DNA of 64,000 nucleotides, taken from Drosophila miranda. Lineage: Eukaryota > Arthropoda > Insecta > Diptera > Drosophilidae. The DNA lies in NCBI RefSeq assembly GCF_003369915.1, contig NC_046673.1, positions 6,370,001 to 6,434,000 of the forward strand. The letters are read 5' to 3'. Both the position numbers and the translations under genes were made by a program. Each line of letters opens with the position of its first letter. Position 1 is the stretch's first letter. Positions 1 to 10,145 of the stretch are shown in pieces. Under the pieces are notes generated by a model, which did no database searches, was not told the DNA's origin, and was given only the letters and a program-made list of their open reading frames with translations.

Positions 1-1
1 G

Positions 2-181
2 GCCCAAGGTGCATGTCAAAGGAACGAAATATCCTCTCCCCCGAGACATCTGCTCATCTATATGCCCTTGGAACAGGCGCCCACCTTCATTTTCGACTTT
101 AAGCAGCCGTCGATCGTTGGTTCCATTGTGTCGGCCCGGAGGAGAGCCTACATTGCTGAGAATATCTGTTTCATTGAGCAG
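2..181 (+). CDS. Partial internal exon of an unrecognised protein
   Basis: The frame starting at base 2 is open to base 181 and ends in a plausible donor (CAG followed by gtactt). The translation has ordinary coding composition, including the stretches MPLEQAPTFIFDF and SARRRAYIAENICF. Past the donor the frame runs into low-complexity sequence and a dispersed repeat, so 181 is the likely exon end. The upstream part of the gene lies outside the window. I do not recognise the family. Position next to Merlin suggests a neighbour from the Muller A dome-Mer interval, but this is only inference from remembered synteny. A candidate next exon in the correct phase begins at 1439. Confidence 0.45.
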
Positions 182-321
182 GTACTTTGCTTGATATGTA
201 CATGCTACTGGGCGGTCCTCCTCTTCGTCGCAAATAAAATAAATCACAACAGAATCGTTTATGTACTTTTGGGCCCAGCCCACATGTTCGTGTGGCCTAG
301 GTCTTGGTCCTTGGTTGTTTT

Positions 322-1380
322 TATACCCGATACTCAAAATGAGTATTGGGGTATATTAGATTTGTGGTAAAAGTGGATGTGTGTAACGTCCAGACGGAAT
401 CGTTTCCGACCCCATAAAGTATATATATTCTTGATCAGCATCAATAGCCGAGTCGATTGAGCCATGTCTGTCTGTCCGTCTGTCCGTCCGTCCGTCTGTC
501 CGTCCCCTTCAGCGCCTAGTGCTCAAAGACTATAAGAGCTAGAGCAACGATGTTTTGGATCCAGACTTCTGTGATATGTCAATGTTACAAAAATATTTCA
601 AAACTTCGCCCCGCCCACTTCCGCCCCCACAAAGGACGAAAATCTGTGGCATCTACATTTTTAAAGATACGATAAAACCAAAAACGCAGAATCGTAGAGG
701 ATGACTATATGTTTTAGAATGTAAGATCTCAACCAGATCGTATAATTATTATAGCCAGAATCAAGAAAACAATTTCATTCTTTCTCGCTCTTTCTCTCTC
801 TAACACACAGGTTTCATGGTCGGTTTTGCCAATTGCAAAATATGAGTTCAAGGATCTCAGAACCTATAAGACCCAGAGCAACCAAATTTGGTATCCACAC
901 TCCTGTGATATCGGACCTTGACCGTTTCGTGTCCAAATTTCGCCACACCCCCTTCCGCCCCCGCAAAGGACGAAAATCTAGGGCATCCACAAATCTCAGA
1001 GACTATTAAGGCTAGAGTAACCAAATTTGGTATCCGCACTTCTGTAAGATCTCACTATAAAACGTATATCTCAGAATTTCGCCCCACCCCCTTCCGCCCC
1101 CACAAAGGACGAAAATCTGTTGCATCCACAATATTGCACATTCGAGAAAACATAAGACGCAGAATCATAGATAACGACCATATCTATCAGATTGCTGAAT
1201 CTGGACCAGATCAGATAATTTTTATAGCCAAAAGGAACAAATCAATTTGCACTGGCTACGCAGCGCCCGACGTCACGCTCAGACTGATTTTCTGTCTCTC
1301 TCGCACGCACTCTTTGTCGTGTCGTTTAATATTAGCAGCGTCTGCCGGAGGAGAGCCATACTGACTTAGTATCGGGTATA
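322..1380. mobile_element. Non-autonomous dispersed element with 13-bp terminal inverted repeats
   Basis: TATACCCGATACT at 322-334 is matched exactly, inverted, by AGTATCGGGTATA at 1368-1380. Inside are a CTGTCCGTCCG-rich tract (about 463-503) and three diverged copies of a unit containing 'ttccgccccc(a/g)caaaggacg' at about 620, 950 and 1095. No long ORF of transposase type is present. The internal phrase 'tatatattcttgatcagc' is one I have met as a high-copy repeat in Drosophila genomes, but I cannot assign a superfamily. A shorter inverted relative lies at about 42690-42812. Confidence 0.6.
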
Positions 1381-1438
1381 ACTGTAGAGTTGCGGTGTCC
1401 GCAGCAACTCACAACGTTCCCCCTCGTTTTTATTACAG

Positions 1439-1606
1439 CAGCGGCTTGAGTATACAATCGAATACGAATTAATATCTATGCACAACACTCGATCAATCAA
1501 TCATCCAACACACATTACAAGCTTTACACAAATTAAAAACGCACTCCCTACGCACACATTAGACTTATTAGAACCCCCAAACGTAAGAGAGAGTAGTCTT
1601 GGATAG
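1439..1606 (+). CDS. Possible terminal exon of the gene entering at base 1
   Basis: A good acceptor (tttttattacag) ends at 1438. The phase-0 frame that follows is open for 55 codons and stops with TAG at 1604-1606, which fits the phase-0 donor at 181. The product begins QRLEYTIEYELISMH and becomes Thr/Asn/His rich, so part or all of it could be untranslated. If real, the intron is about 1.26 kb and contains the repeat at 322-1380. The exon lies in the 3' flank of Merlin on the other strand, so the two transcripts would converge and overlap. Confidence 0.25.
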   Translation, partial: QRLEYTIEYELISMHNTRSINHPTHITSFTQIKNALPTHTLDLLEPPNVRESSLG

Positions 1607-1637
1607 GTATTGGGCTGACGGCTGGGAGGTGCAGAGG

Positions 1638-3831
1638 TCAGAGCTCCTCGAAGAAGGCCACACGGGCCTTGGTCGAGCCGGATTTGAGCTTCTTGAGCGT
1701 TGAGTATTTATTTTCACCGGCCTTAATTTGGGCCTCACTGAGTATGTCGAGGTTGCTCTGGTTCTCTTCGATCTTGTGTGGTGCGATCTCGGAGCGGAGG
1801 GTCTGCAGCTGGTTCTGCACCTGCTTCTTGGACTTGCGCAGATACTCCAAATGGTTGCGCTCCATTTCGTTGGTAATCTGCTCCATTTCGTTGTCGGTGA
1901 GTATGAACTCCTTTGGCTCAAAGTCATCGGAAATGCCGCTCGAGTTGTCCCCCTGAACTAGATAGTGTGATGCGGACGTGGTTAGATCGGCACCGCCGGC
2001 CGTTTCCATGTCATTGGTGGAGCTACTCGTGGTTAGCGAGGGCGTACTGATCGCCGCCAGGCTGGAGGATGTATTGACCGCATTGGATACGGTGGAGGCG
2101 GTTAGCAGGCTGTCCGTTGAGGATTTGCGTCCGCTGTTGAGGAAGTGCAGCAGGCGGGCGGTGGCCTCGCGCTCAGCCATCTTGGCACAGATGAGCTCCT
2201 TCTTGAGCTTCTCGGTTTCGGCCTCACGCTTGTCGTTCTCCACCGTCAGTTGGTGGACAAAGAAGTCGGCGTCGCGTATCTTCTTCTCCAGGTCGTGCTT
2301 CTCCCGCTCGATCTTCATCTGGCGCTCGCGGAGTCGATCCATTTCGGTCTTGAAGTGGTTGGCCTTGCATTCCGTCAGCTGCATCTGCTCCTCATTGACG
2401 CGACTCTTCTCGAAGTACAGCTCCTTGGTCTCCTCGGAACGGCGCTAGCAAAAAAATTGGACAAGATTGATTGTTCATTATAGGACTGGGTATTGTGTGC
2501 TCCAAAACTGTTTGATTCAGTTACCAACGCATCGCTCGCCATGCGCATCTCGTTCTGAAGGTGCTCAAAGCTCTTCTCCAGCTCGTAGCGATCTTGTTCG
2601 GCCTTCTCGCGCAGCTTCTTCTCCCTGATGAACTTCTTGCGCTCGATCTGTCTGCGCTGCTTCTCATCCTTGGCCTGGGCCTTCATCTGCTGAATCTCCA
2701 TTGTGTCCGGCTTGCGGCGTCGCATGTACAAATCATGGTTGCCCTTGCACAGGTCGAGTATCTGGAAGGACGAATGGGACAAAAGGACATTAGCACAGTC
2801 GAGGCATTTATAATACCAAATACACTACCATTTTGTTGATGTGCAGATCCACCGAATAAAATATAAAGTTCGAGACCTTGGCATCCACCAGGCGAATGGT
2901 GAACTTTTTGTCATCGAAGCTGACGTGCCGTATCTCGTTCCATTGGAACGTTGTCTTTGGCGTTAGCTTATCACGCTCATCGTAGATGTTCAGTCCCACG
3001 GCCGTGACTCCCAGCCACAATTTGGTTTTGTTCTTATTCTGTCGAGTGAATGATGATGAAGACGATATGGGTAATCACACGAACAGCAACGTTTGGGACT
3101 TACTGTAATAGGAAAGTAGTTGACACCGTACATGTCCAGATCTTGGGCAATTTTTAGATACTCCATTTCGACCTCATCTCGCGTCATTGGCTCGTGATCC
3201 ATGTACCTGAGAATGGGTCGAAATTGATTAGCTTCTCGTTCTTTGTATGTAGTGTGCATACTGACCAGGTCTTGATGCGCTCCTCCCACATCTCGGGCGT
3301 CATTTGGTACTGGTCGGTCACACCCTTTGGCAGCAGCTCGCCCCCGGCCAGCATGCCGTCCTTGTAGGTCTCGTAGTCGTAGGGCCCGTACTGGACGTGG
3401 ACTGCATAGGAGGCTAGCAGGACAGAGGCCTCTGGCCGACAATAGATGTCCATGGAGAGGATGCTCTGCTTGACTTGCAGGAAGAAGAGGTGCTGGGTGA
3501 TCTCCTGGATCAGCTCTTCGCTGACATTCTCCGGAAAGAATTTGGCATAGAAGCTGAACACGTAGATGTTGTTGTTGGCATGCAGCTCGACCCGCTGATC
3601 CTTCACCTTCTTGTCCATTTTTAGCCAGGAGACATTGTTGCGCGTGTCCACATACTGTAGCCCAAAGTACCACGATTCACGCAATCCGATGGTGCGGCAG
3701 ACGAGATCGAAAAGGTCTTGGCCCGAGGCGCGCGGCTCCAGTTTGAACTCCAGCTCGGAGTCAAATGTGCTCACCCGCACGGACAAGGAACGATTCTTCT
3801 TGGACCCGAACGGGCTCATTGCTTCATTCAC
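1638..3831 (-). CDS. Mer: Merlin, FERM-domain tumour suppressor
   Basis: Five exons join with canonical sites: 3266-3831, 3104-3206, 2829-3038, 2525-2761 and 1638-2444, giving 640 aa. A second in-frame ATG at 3819 gives the start [16 protein letters not shown], the form I recall from D. melanogaster (about 635 aa), so translation may begin there. The N-terminal 300 residues are a FERM domain [13 protein letters not shown] Merlin 'Blue Box' (YQMTPEM). A long charged coiled-coil follows, then a Ser/Thr-rich linker and the conserved tail [17 protein letters not shown]...FFEEL, which includes the regulatory threonine. Merlin acts at the cell cortex upstream of Hippo/Warts with Expanded and Kibra and restrains proliferation and receptor turnover. 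The reading frame is intact and the assignment is secure. Confidence 0.97.
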
Positions 3832-4345
3832 TGCCGATTATGTGATGATTATGATGTATATATGTAATTAAGTGTGGTGTGTAGTTATCTATACACTCGT
3901 ATATATGGGGGGCTGTGTATCGATGTTTTGTGCTTCTCGACTCGTATAAAAACTTGTTGCGTGCTATTTCGGTCGTTTTTAGTGGTTCGCCCCCTGGTTG
4001 CTGGTGTTAGCGATGCTACTCCTACGATCCTTTGTTGCACATCTCTCTGCACATTTACACACGGTCATGTTGCAGTTAAATGGGTTGCTGCTTTTGGCAA
4101 TTGTCTGCTGAAGGCGGCTACGTACAAAAAGACAACAATATAATATGCTACTGCACGCCCGTCACACTCAATATTTAACGAAAGGCTGTGCACTTGGCCT
4201 GGAGAGCGGACAAGCAGTGTGCAGCAGGCTCACTCACCAATTAAAGAGTTGAAGTATTTATTTTTGACGAAAAAAGAGCAAGGAAACTCACACTTCATTT
4301 AATGTAATGTTTATAATATTTTATAATGTTAATTGTGTTTATTGC

Positions 4346-4450
4346 CAGTGAGACCGCGGACTTATCGATAAAATATACCGTCCGACCCTCAGAAATATAC
4401 CGAAACATACCGTCTCATTTAAAAAATATACCGTAAATATACTGACGAAT
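4346..4450 (-). promoter_or_regulatory. Promoter-like motif cluster upstream of Merlin
   Basis: Reading on the minus strand, this block holds repeats of GGTATATTT (Drosophila core-promoter motif 6, GTATWTTT), a perfect DRE (TATCGATA, 4363-4370) and a motif-1-like CGGTCTCACTG (4346-4356). These are known TATA-less housekeeping promoter motifs. The block lies about 0.5 kb upstream of the Merlin ATG and could set its transcription start. It is also the terminal part of a dispersed repeat (see 4356-4896), so promoter and transposon end cannot be separated from sequence alone. Confidence 0.5.
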
Positions 4451-4896
4451 TCAAGTTCTATTGCACATATTCCTCGTTTTTTATATTCCGTGGATTATTA
4501 CTAACTATATAGAACATTTAGCCATGCCCACATAATTTTATCCGATTACTGAATCTATTTTCTCAATGACGAGCTTTTTGTAAGCACTTGCTTTTATTGC
4601 ATTTTGCGTAAAGAGGTTTTAGCGAAAATGGTCAAACAAAACAAACGAAAGAGTTTAGTCGTTCCTATTGTTCAATTTTGATATTCCGTCGAATATTATT
4701 AGCTAACTAAAACATTTTGCCATGCCCACATAATTTTATTAGATTAATGAATATATTTTCTACTTTATTGTTTTAATTTAAATAATTGCTTTTATGGGAT
4801 TATTGGATCTATTTATTGTATTAACAGGGCACTTTTTAATGACAATTCGCCTTGCATGGCCAGTGCTGACATATTTTTTTGTAAAATAAAGCTAGA
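4356..4896 (-). mobile_element. Left copy of a hAT-related repeat (copy A)
   Basis: From 4356 this sequence matches, in reverse complement, the right end of the repeat at 12060-13358. Shared landmarks are the DRE-like start, the ATATACCG array, 'ctcgttttttatattccg' and 'agccatgcccacataatttt'. The last two landmarks recur about 200 bp further on (about 4680-4740), so the copy contains a tandem unit. The same units occur in the transposon at 49.7-53.2 kb. The copy is cut off on the right by the LINE beginning at about 4897. It carries no coding sequence. Confidence 0.55.
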
Positions 4897-5167
4897 TGGA
4901 CTGGCAAAAACCCTCTAGCTGAACCCTCCACGAGGGTGCCGGCTGGGCAATGGACACTGCATTATCCCGGGCGAGGATAATGCACTGTCGCTTGCCTTGC
5001 CCGGGGTAATGCAGTGTCTAGCTAAGGCTATGGTCCATCGTCTTCCCGATCTAAAGTCGGGGGAACTGAACCAAGGCCATGGCTAGAGGTGACTGGCGGC
5101 CAGGCATAAAACGCTAGGGGGTGGTCCCCCCGAAAAACATTAACCGGTATGGACCTTCGGGCCAAAT

Positions 5168-6601
5168 ATGGCGGTAGATAAGGAGCAAACACGGGTTGGG
5201 ATGTCAACCCAAACGTCGGTGGAAAGCGTGACTGCTACCACCGGCGGGCACGGGGAGGAGCAATCCTCTCTGCGTGTCGCCAGCGGTCACACCTCGGGCA
5301 TGGCGGGAGCAGGTCATGTCAGTTGTAATACTACTGCCACAAAAACGACGCGTTGCAGGGTGAGCAGCGCGGGTGCCGTTGTCGATGCAGACTCGGACCT
5401 GGAGAGCGTGCTATCCCTTAGCAAGACCGAAGAGGAAAGCCTTCTCCGCTCGCCGGAACCAGGTACCAGCTCCCTGCGTAGGGAAGGGCCGAAGCGTTCC
5501 AGGGAGGGGATGAAGGCAAAAGCTCAGTATAAGGCGGCCCTCAAGTTACTGAGCCGGCTCCAGGGCAAGGCGGATATCTCCCAAGAGGAGAAGTCCAAGC
5601 TAGCCTGGGCTGAGCAACGGGTACAGGAGGGCCGCGAATACTACGCGCAGCTGCCGCAGATGAAGGCAACAAACGGTGGATTCGCCAACAAGGTGGAGGA
5701 GATGTTGGCCACCAAGAGGCAACGCTCGATCGAGAGTGCTGCCAAAGACACTCCGGCGAGCAAGCGGCAACGCGGGCCCAAGGTGGCCACTCCCCAGCCG
5801 AAGACGAGGAAGCCGAGGCAGAAGGCCATGAGCGAGGTGTCCAAGAGACATCTCATTGTGGCCTTGATCGATCGCAGCGATGAGAACGGGAAGATGACGG
5901 CGGCGCAGTGGAAGTTAGTCCACGCGCAGCTCGTCGAGGCACTGTTCTCGCGAATGGAGGAGGACCCTAGCGCTCCCATGCCCACGTTCGATGGAGCGGG
6001 ATGGCTGAACGGGGTCAAAATCCTCAAGTGCAATGACGACCCAACGCGGCAGTGGCTGGTGCAGAAGGTGCACCTACTGGAAGCTCTGTGGGAGGGGGCC
6101 AAGCTGGAGGTGGTATACAGGGAGCTGATCCCGTCCATACCAAAGACGAAGGTGCTCTTCCCCATTGCTGTCCAGGGGGAGCGAGCACTGAAGCTGCTGC
6201 AGAGGCAAAATCCGGACGTGCCAACGGCTGATTGGAAGGTTCTGCATGCCGGTAGCCCACTACCCAACGAGGGGGGCCAGCACGTGATCCTCCAGATCAG
6301 CAAGGTGGTGGAGGACATCCTGTATCCCAAGTTCGGGAAGATGGCGTGGGGCGTAGGTAGCGTATACCTACGGCTGAAAAAGCGCCACCCCGAGGATAAA
6401 GATGCGCACACCCTCCAGGCAGGCGAGGTCGAGAAGGACCTAGGTCTGGAGACCATAGTGGAGGCCGCCCAGGGTCTTGCGCTGGACGACTCGGAGGAGG
6501 AGGAAGACGGTGACGGTGACCTGACAATCATAGTCAACCCGTCGTGCGAGGTTGAGTTAGCCACCCATGACACTAAGGGTGCTGCAACTCAATCTCCATA
6601 A
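5168..6601 (+). CDS. LINE ORF1 protein (Gag-like RNA-binding)
   Basis: The 477-codon ORF starts at ATG 5168 after a GC-rich leader. The N-terminal part is Ser/Thr/Gly rich, then basic (LRREGPKRSREGMKAKAQY), followed by a helical charged segment. The central region, about residues 225-390, contains KRHLIVALIDRSDENGKM and WLVQKVHLLEALWEGAKL and is the likely folded domain. The end is acidic (DSEEEEDGDGD). I see no CCHC zinc knuckles, unlike I-element or jockey Gag proteins. By position and family knowledge it should package LINE RNA into particles. It overlaps the start of ORF2 by 35 bp in another frame. No frameshift or stop interrupts it. Confidence 0.8.
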   Translation: MAVDKEQTRVGMSTQTSVESVTATTGGHGEEQSSLRVASGHTSGMAGAGHVSCNTTATKTTRCRVSSAGAVVDADSDLESVLSLSKTEEESLLRSPEPGTSSLRREGPKRSREGMKAKAQYKAALKLLSRLQGKADISQEEKSKLAWAEQRVQEGREYYAQLPQMKATNGGFANKVEEMLATKRQRSIESAAKDTPASKRQRGPKVATPQPKTRKPRQKAMSEVSKRHLIVALIDRSDENGKMTAAQWKLVHAQLVEALFSRMEEDPSAPMPTFDGAGWLNGVKILKCNDDPTRQWLVQKVHLLEALWEGAKLEVVYRELIPSIPKTKVLFPIAVQGERALKLLQRQNPDVPTADWKVLHAGSPLPNEGGQHVILQISKVVEDILYPKFGKMAWGVGSVYLRLKKRHPEDKDAHTLQAGEVEKDLGLETIVEAAQGLALDDSEEEEDGDGDLTIIVNPSCEVELATHDTKGAATQSP

Positions 6602-9600
6602 AAGCAAGGTAGCGTCGGCGGAGCTCCTCATTGCCATGGAGCAAGGGCCCGCCGACATAGCTTTAGTCCAGGAGCCGTGGATTGCGTCAGGCAACTCTGT
6701 GGCCGGACTAAAGTCCTCAAATTACAGCCTTCTCTACTCAACATCGGTAAGCAGGAACAGAACCGCCGTACTCGTACGGAAGGGAATCCATGCTCATCTT
6801 ATGTCTCATTACAGCACGGATAACCTGACGGTGGTGATGCTGGAGAGCGAGGAAAAGCGCCTAATGGCAGCTTCCTGCTACATGGCACACGACAGGCCCG
6901 CCCCGCCGGAAGAACTTAGGAGTCTGGTGACAGAAGCCGGCTCCAAAAATCTCCAACTCCTCATCGGTGCAGACGCCAACGCCCATCACAATGTGTGGGG
7001 AAGCCCTGACACAAACGATAGAGGTGAGTCACTCCTAGACTTTATCTTATCCACTAACTTAGATGTAGCAAACGTGGGGGAGGAACACACCTTCGTGGGT
7101 CCCACCTCGTCAAACGTGCTAGACCTAACTCTTGTCACGGGAAAGAGTACCTTGGTATCTGACTGGAGAGTCCTCGAAAGACCATCCTTCTCAGACCATA
7201 AGTACATTCAGTTCAAGTGCGAATTCAAACACTCTTCGAAGATAACAGTCTATAGAAACCCCCGAAACACAAACTGGGTAAAGTTTAAAAAGACTGTTAC
7301 TTTGAAGCTCGCGAATCCGGGCTCAGTGAAATCCGCGGAGGATATAGAGAAGTCCCTAAAGACCCTATCCAACGAGTTACTGAACGCCTACCATGCATCG
7401 TGCAAGCCCTCGAGAACGAAGAGGAGGTCCAAGCCACTCTGGTGGAACCGAGATCTCTCTCTCCAAAGGAACAACCTCAAGGAATTCTTCAAGATCGCCA
7501 AACAAGCGAACGAAGAGATTGTCAATGAGGAATATAAAATCCTACTTAGTAGCTACAAGAAGGAAATACGTAAGGCACAAAGGAACTCGTGGAGAAACTT
7601 CTGCTCCAACATTGAGAAAGTGCCCGAAACCGCTAGGCTCCGGAAGCTGCTCTCAAAGCAGCCCACAGTACAGAGCCAACTAAAACTAGACAACGGACAG
7701 TGGACAGAGGGCAGTAAAGAAGCCCTAACAGCACTAATGGAGGCGCACTTCCCTGGATGCACCGAGGTCACTGACGCCAAGGAGCATCAGGACCTAGCAA
7801 CTGAGGAACAGCACCCCCCAATAGGTCTGTTAACCACTAAGAGAATCCACTGGGCCATAGACTCCTTCGCGGCCATAAAAGCACCAGGACTGGACGGGAT
7901 ATTCCCAGCCATGATGCAGTTGACCAAAGAGGTTATTACCCCATGGCTCTTCGCAATATACTCAGCATGCCTAAGTACAGGCTATATCCCCATCCAATGG
8001 AGAACCTCGAGGGTTGTCTTCCTCCCTAAGGCAGGAAAGTGCAGCCACGTGAGTCCCAAGGATTACAGACCGATAAGCCTTACCTCCTTTCTACTAAAAA
8101 CACTAGAAAAGCTGTTGGATTTACACATCAGGAATGAGGTAGGGGGACTGATGTCAATAAACCAACACGCCTACACCAAGGGGAAACCAGTGGAGACGGC
8201 ACTACACTCGCTAGTAGCCACCATCGAGAGCGCCCTTCACAACAAAAAGTATGCTTTGGGAGCATTTGTGGACATCTCAGGAGCATTCAACAACGTGGCA
8301 ACAACCGCAATAACAAGTCGCCTAGAAGCGAATAACATACACCCTGCAATCAACGTCTGGATCAAAAACCTCCTAAGTTGTAGACGGGTGCAATCGGAGT
8401 GGGGCACCGCTTCCATGGTAAAGGGGGCACACAGAGGCACACCTCAAGGTGGAGTCCTATCGCCACTACTGTGGAATTTGGTGGTCGACGACCTCATTAA
8501 GAGATTTGAAAGGAAGGCCCCAAAAATAACAGCCTATGCAGATGACATAAGCATACTTATTACGGGTGTATGTCCATCGACCCTCAGCTCCATAATGGAA
8601 CGTACACTCAGGGAGATACGTGAGTGGGCGGAAGAGGTAGGACTCAGTATCAACGCGGACAAGACGGACCTCATCCTCTTTACCAAGATGTACAAGGTAC
8701 CGATATGGACCCCCCCGAAAATTGTCCAAACTAGGCTGACTCCAAAATCACAGGTGAAATACCTAGGCACAGTACTGGACAGCAAGCTGGCATGGAGGCC
8801 CAATGTAGTGGAAAGGGTGAAGAAGGCTACCATTGCGCTTTATGCATCCAAGAAGATGCTCAGCAGCACATGGGGCCTGTCACCTGCTCTAATGCACTGG
8901 ATCTACATCTCGGTGGTGCGACCAACTCTGCTGTATGGAGCCTTAGTGTGGTGGCAGGCTATTGAAAAGAAGACATACCATAAGCTTATGGAAAAGACTC
9001 AGCGACAGGCTCTGTACATCTGTATTACAGGGGCGCTGAGGTCAACCCCAACAAAAGCACTCGAAACTATACTCGGAATCGACCCCCTGGACATTCACGC
9101 TCGCCTGATTGCGGGAAAGGCAGCACAACGCCTTATAGCATCAGGAAACCTATCCATACAAGGGTACGGGCACAGTTCAATTGGCAGGGACATGACCAGA
9201 TCAACTGATTACATGACCCCCCAAACTTGCCTTGACGTCAAAACAACCACATCTTTGGGACCTGAAGACTGGAAAATTGGAAGGGACCAAACTGAGCACC
9301 TCAATATATACACAGACGGCTCCAAGATGGAAGGAGGAGTAGGAGCGGGCCTATACTGTACAGACCCTGAGATAAGGCTGTCGTATAAGCTACCGGACCA
9401 ATGCAGCATACTCCAGGCAGAAGTTTTTGCCATCGGGAAGGCAGCGGAGGTCGCTCTCCTAACAGAACGAGCACACGATGCGGTCAACCTATTCGTCGAC
9501 AGCCAAGCGGCGATAAGATCCATGCAGTCGTCCGCGGTCAGTTCCAGAAGTGTCTTGGCGAGCAGGGAGGCATTAGACATCCTAAGCACGACAAAGACAG

Positions 9601-10145
9601 TGCGGATCTATTGGGTTCCCAGCCACCAGGGCATCGAAGGAAACGAAGCGGCGGACGTACTAGCTAAGGAAGGCGTCGGGCTGGAGAATAGGAGAACCGA
9701 GAACGTGCCTGTCTCCCTCAGAACGCTGCAAGGCGATCTAGAGAAGCAGGCTAGAGCACAGACTGATAGCAGGTGGAGGAGTACCACCACCTGCAGAACC
9801 TCGAAGATAATGTGCAAGGAGCGCAACGAGAAACTTAGCCACTACCTACTGCACCTACCACGAAAGGACTGTAGATTGATAGTGGGAATACTAACAGGTC
9901 ACTGTCTGGCTGCTGCACATGCAGCAAAGCTAGGCATCACCAACAGAGACAGTTGTAGGAAATGTGAGGAACCTGGGGCTATCGAAACCCTGGAACATCT
10001 TATCTGCAACTGTCCGACTCTCTCAAGGGCAAGGAGGAGATACCTGGGCGCCCCAGTGTTGGCATCACTGGAAGATGCCTCCAAAAGGACGCCACAGGAA
10101 CTGCTGGCCTATGCTAAAAACACCTCGATTCTCGGGGACTTTTAA
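6567..10145 (+). CDS. LINE ORF2: AP endonuclease, reverse transcriptase, RNase H
   Basis: The 1192-codon ORF is intact. Residues 1-225 form an exonuclease-endonuclease-phosphatase domain with the motifs LQLNLHKSK, VQEPW, GADANAHH and SDHKY. Residues about 430-720 form the reverse transcriptase, with DYRPISLTSFLLKTLEKLL, FVDISGAFNNV, GTPQGGVLSPLLWN and the catalytic AYADD box. Residues about 910-1035 form an RNase H domain with IYTDGSK, the AE pair, VDSQAA and SHQGIEGNEAAD. A Cys/His motif (CRKC...HLICNC) lies near the C-terminus. The protein nicks target DNA and primes reverse transcription there. All catalytic residues I looked for are present. The start ATG lies inside ORF1, suggesting reinitiation or stop-start coupling for translation. 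Confidence 0.92.
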   Translation: MTLRVLQLNLHKSKVASAELLIAMEQGPADIALVQEPWIASGNSVAGLKSSNYSLLYSTSVSRNRTAVLVRKGIHAHLMSHYSTDNLTVVMLESEEKRLMAASCYMAHDRPAPPEELRSLVTEAGSKNLQLLIGADANAHHNVWGSPDTNDRGESLLDFILSTNLDVANVGEEHTFVGPTSSNVLDLTLVTGKSTLVSDWRVLERPSFSDHKYIQFKCEFKHSSKITVYRNPRNTNWVKFKKTVTLKLANPGSVKSAEDIEKSLKTLSNELLNAYHASCKPSRTKRRSKPLWWNRDLSLQRNNLKEFFKIAKQANEEIVNEEYKILLSSYKKEIRKAQRNSWRNFCSNIEKVPETARLRKLLSKQPTVQSQLKLDNGQWTEGSKEALTALMEAHFPGCTEVTDAKEHQDLATEEQHPPIGLLTTKRIHWAIDSFAAIKAPGLDGIFPAMMQLTKEVITPWLFAIYSACLSTGYIPIQWRTSRVVFLPKAGKCSHVSPKDYRPISLTSFLLKTLEKLLDLHIRNEVGGLMSINQHAYTKGKPVETALHSLVATIESALHNKKYALGAFVDISGAFNNVATTAITSRLEANNIHPAINVWIKNLLSCRRVQSEWGTASMVKGAHRGTPQGGVLSPLLWNLVVDDLIKRFERKAPKITAYADDISILITGVCPSTLSSIMERTLREIREWAEEVGLSINADKTDLILFTKMYKVPIWTPPKIVQTRLTPKSQVKYLGTVLDSKLAWRPNVVERVKKATIALYASKKMLSSTWGLSPALMHWIYISVVRPTLLYGALVWWQAIEKKTYHKLMEKTQRQALYICITGALRSTPTKALETILGIDPLDIHARLIAGKAAQRLIASGNLSIQGYGHSSIGRDMTRSTDYMTPQTCLDVKTTTSLGPEDWKIGRDQTEHLNIYTDGSKMEGGVGAGLYCTDPEIRLSYKLPDQCSILQAEVFAIGKAAEVALLTERAHDAVNLFVDSQAAIRSMQSSAVSSRSVLASREALDILSTTKTVRIYWVPSHQGIEGNEAADVLAKEGVGLENRRTENVPVSLRTLQGDLEKQARAQTDSRWRSTTTCRTSKIMCKERNEKLSHYLLHLPRKDCRLIVGILTGHCLAAAHAAKLGITNRDSCRKCEEPGAIETLEHLICNCPTLSRARRRYLGAPVLASLEDASKRTPQELLAYAKNTSILGDF

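Noticed and set aside
1638-1640. Merlin's TGA stop is followed by C and about 29 open codons, suggesting readthrough.
   Set aside because: The context is favourable, but an open stretch of this length is expected by chance about a quarter of the time, and the sequence does not look coding.
5641-6573. A 310-codon antisense frame across LINE ORF1, and similar long antisense frames over Merlin and the DPP10-like exon.
   Set aside because: They are shadows of GC-rich coding sequence on the other strand, without domains of their own.
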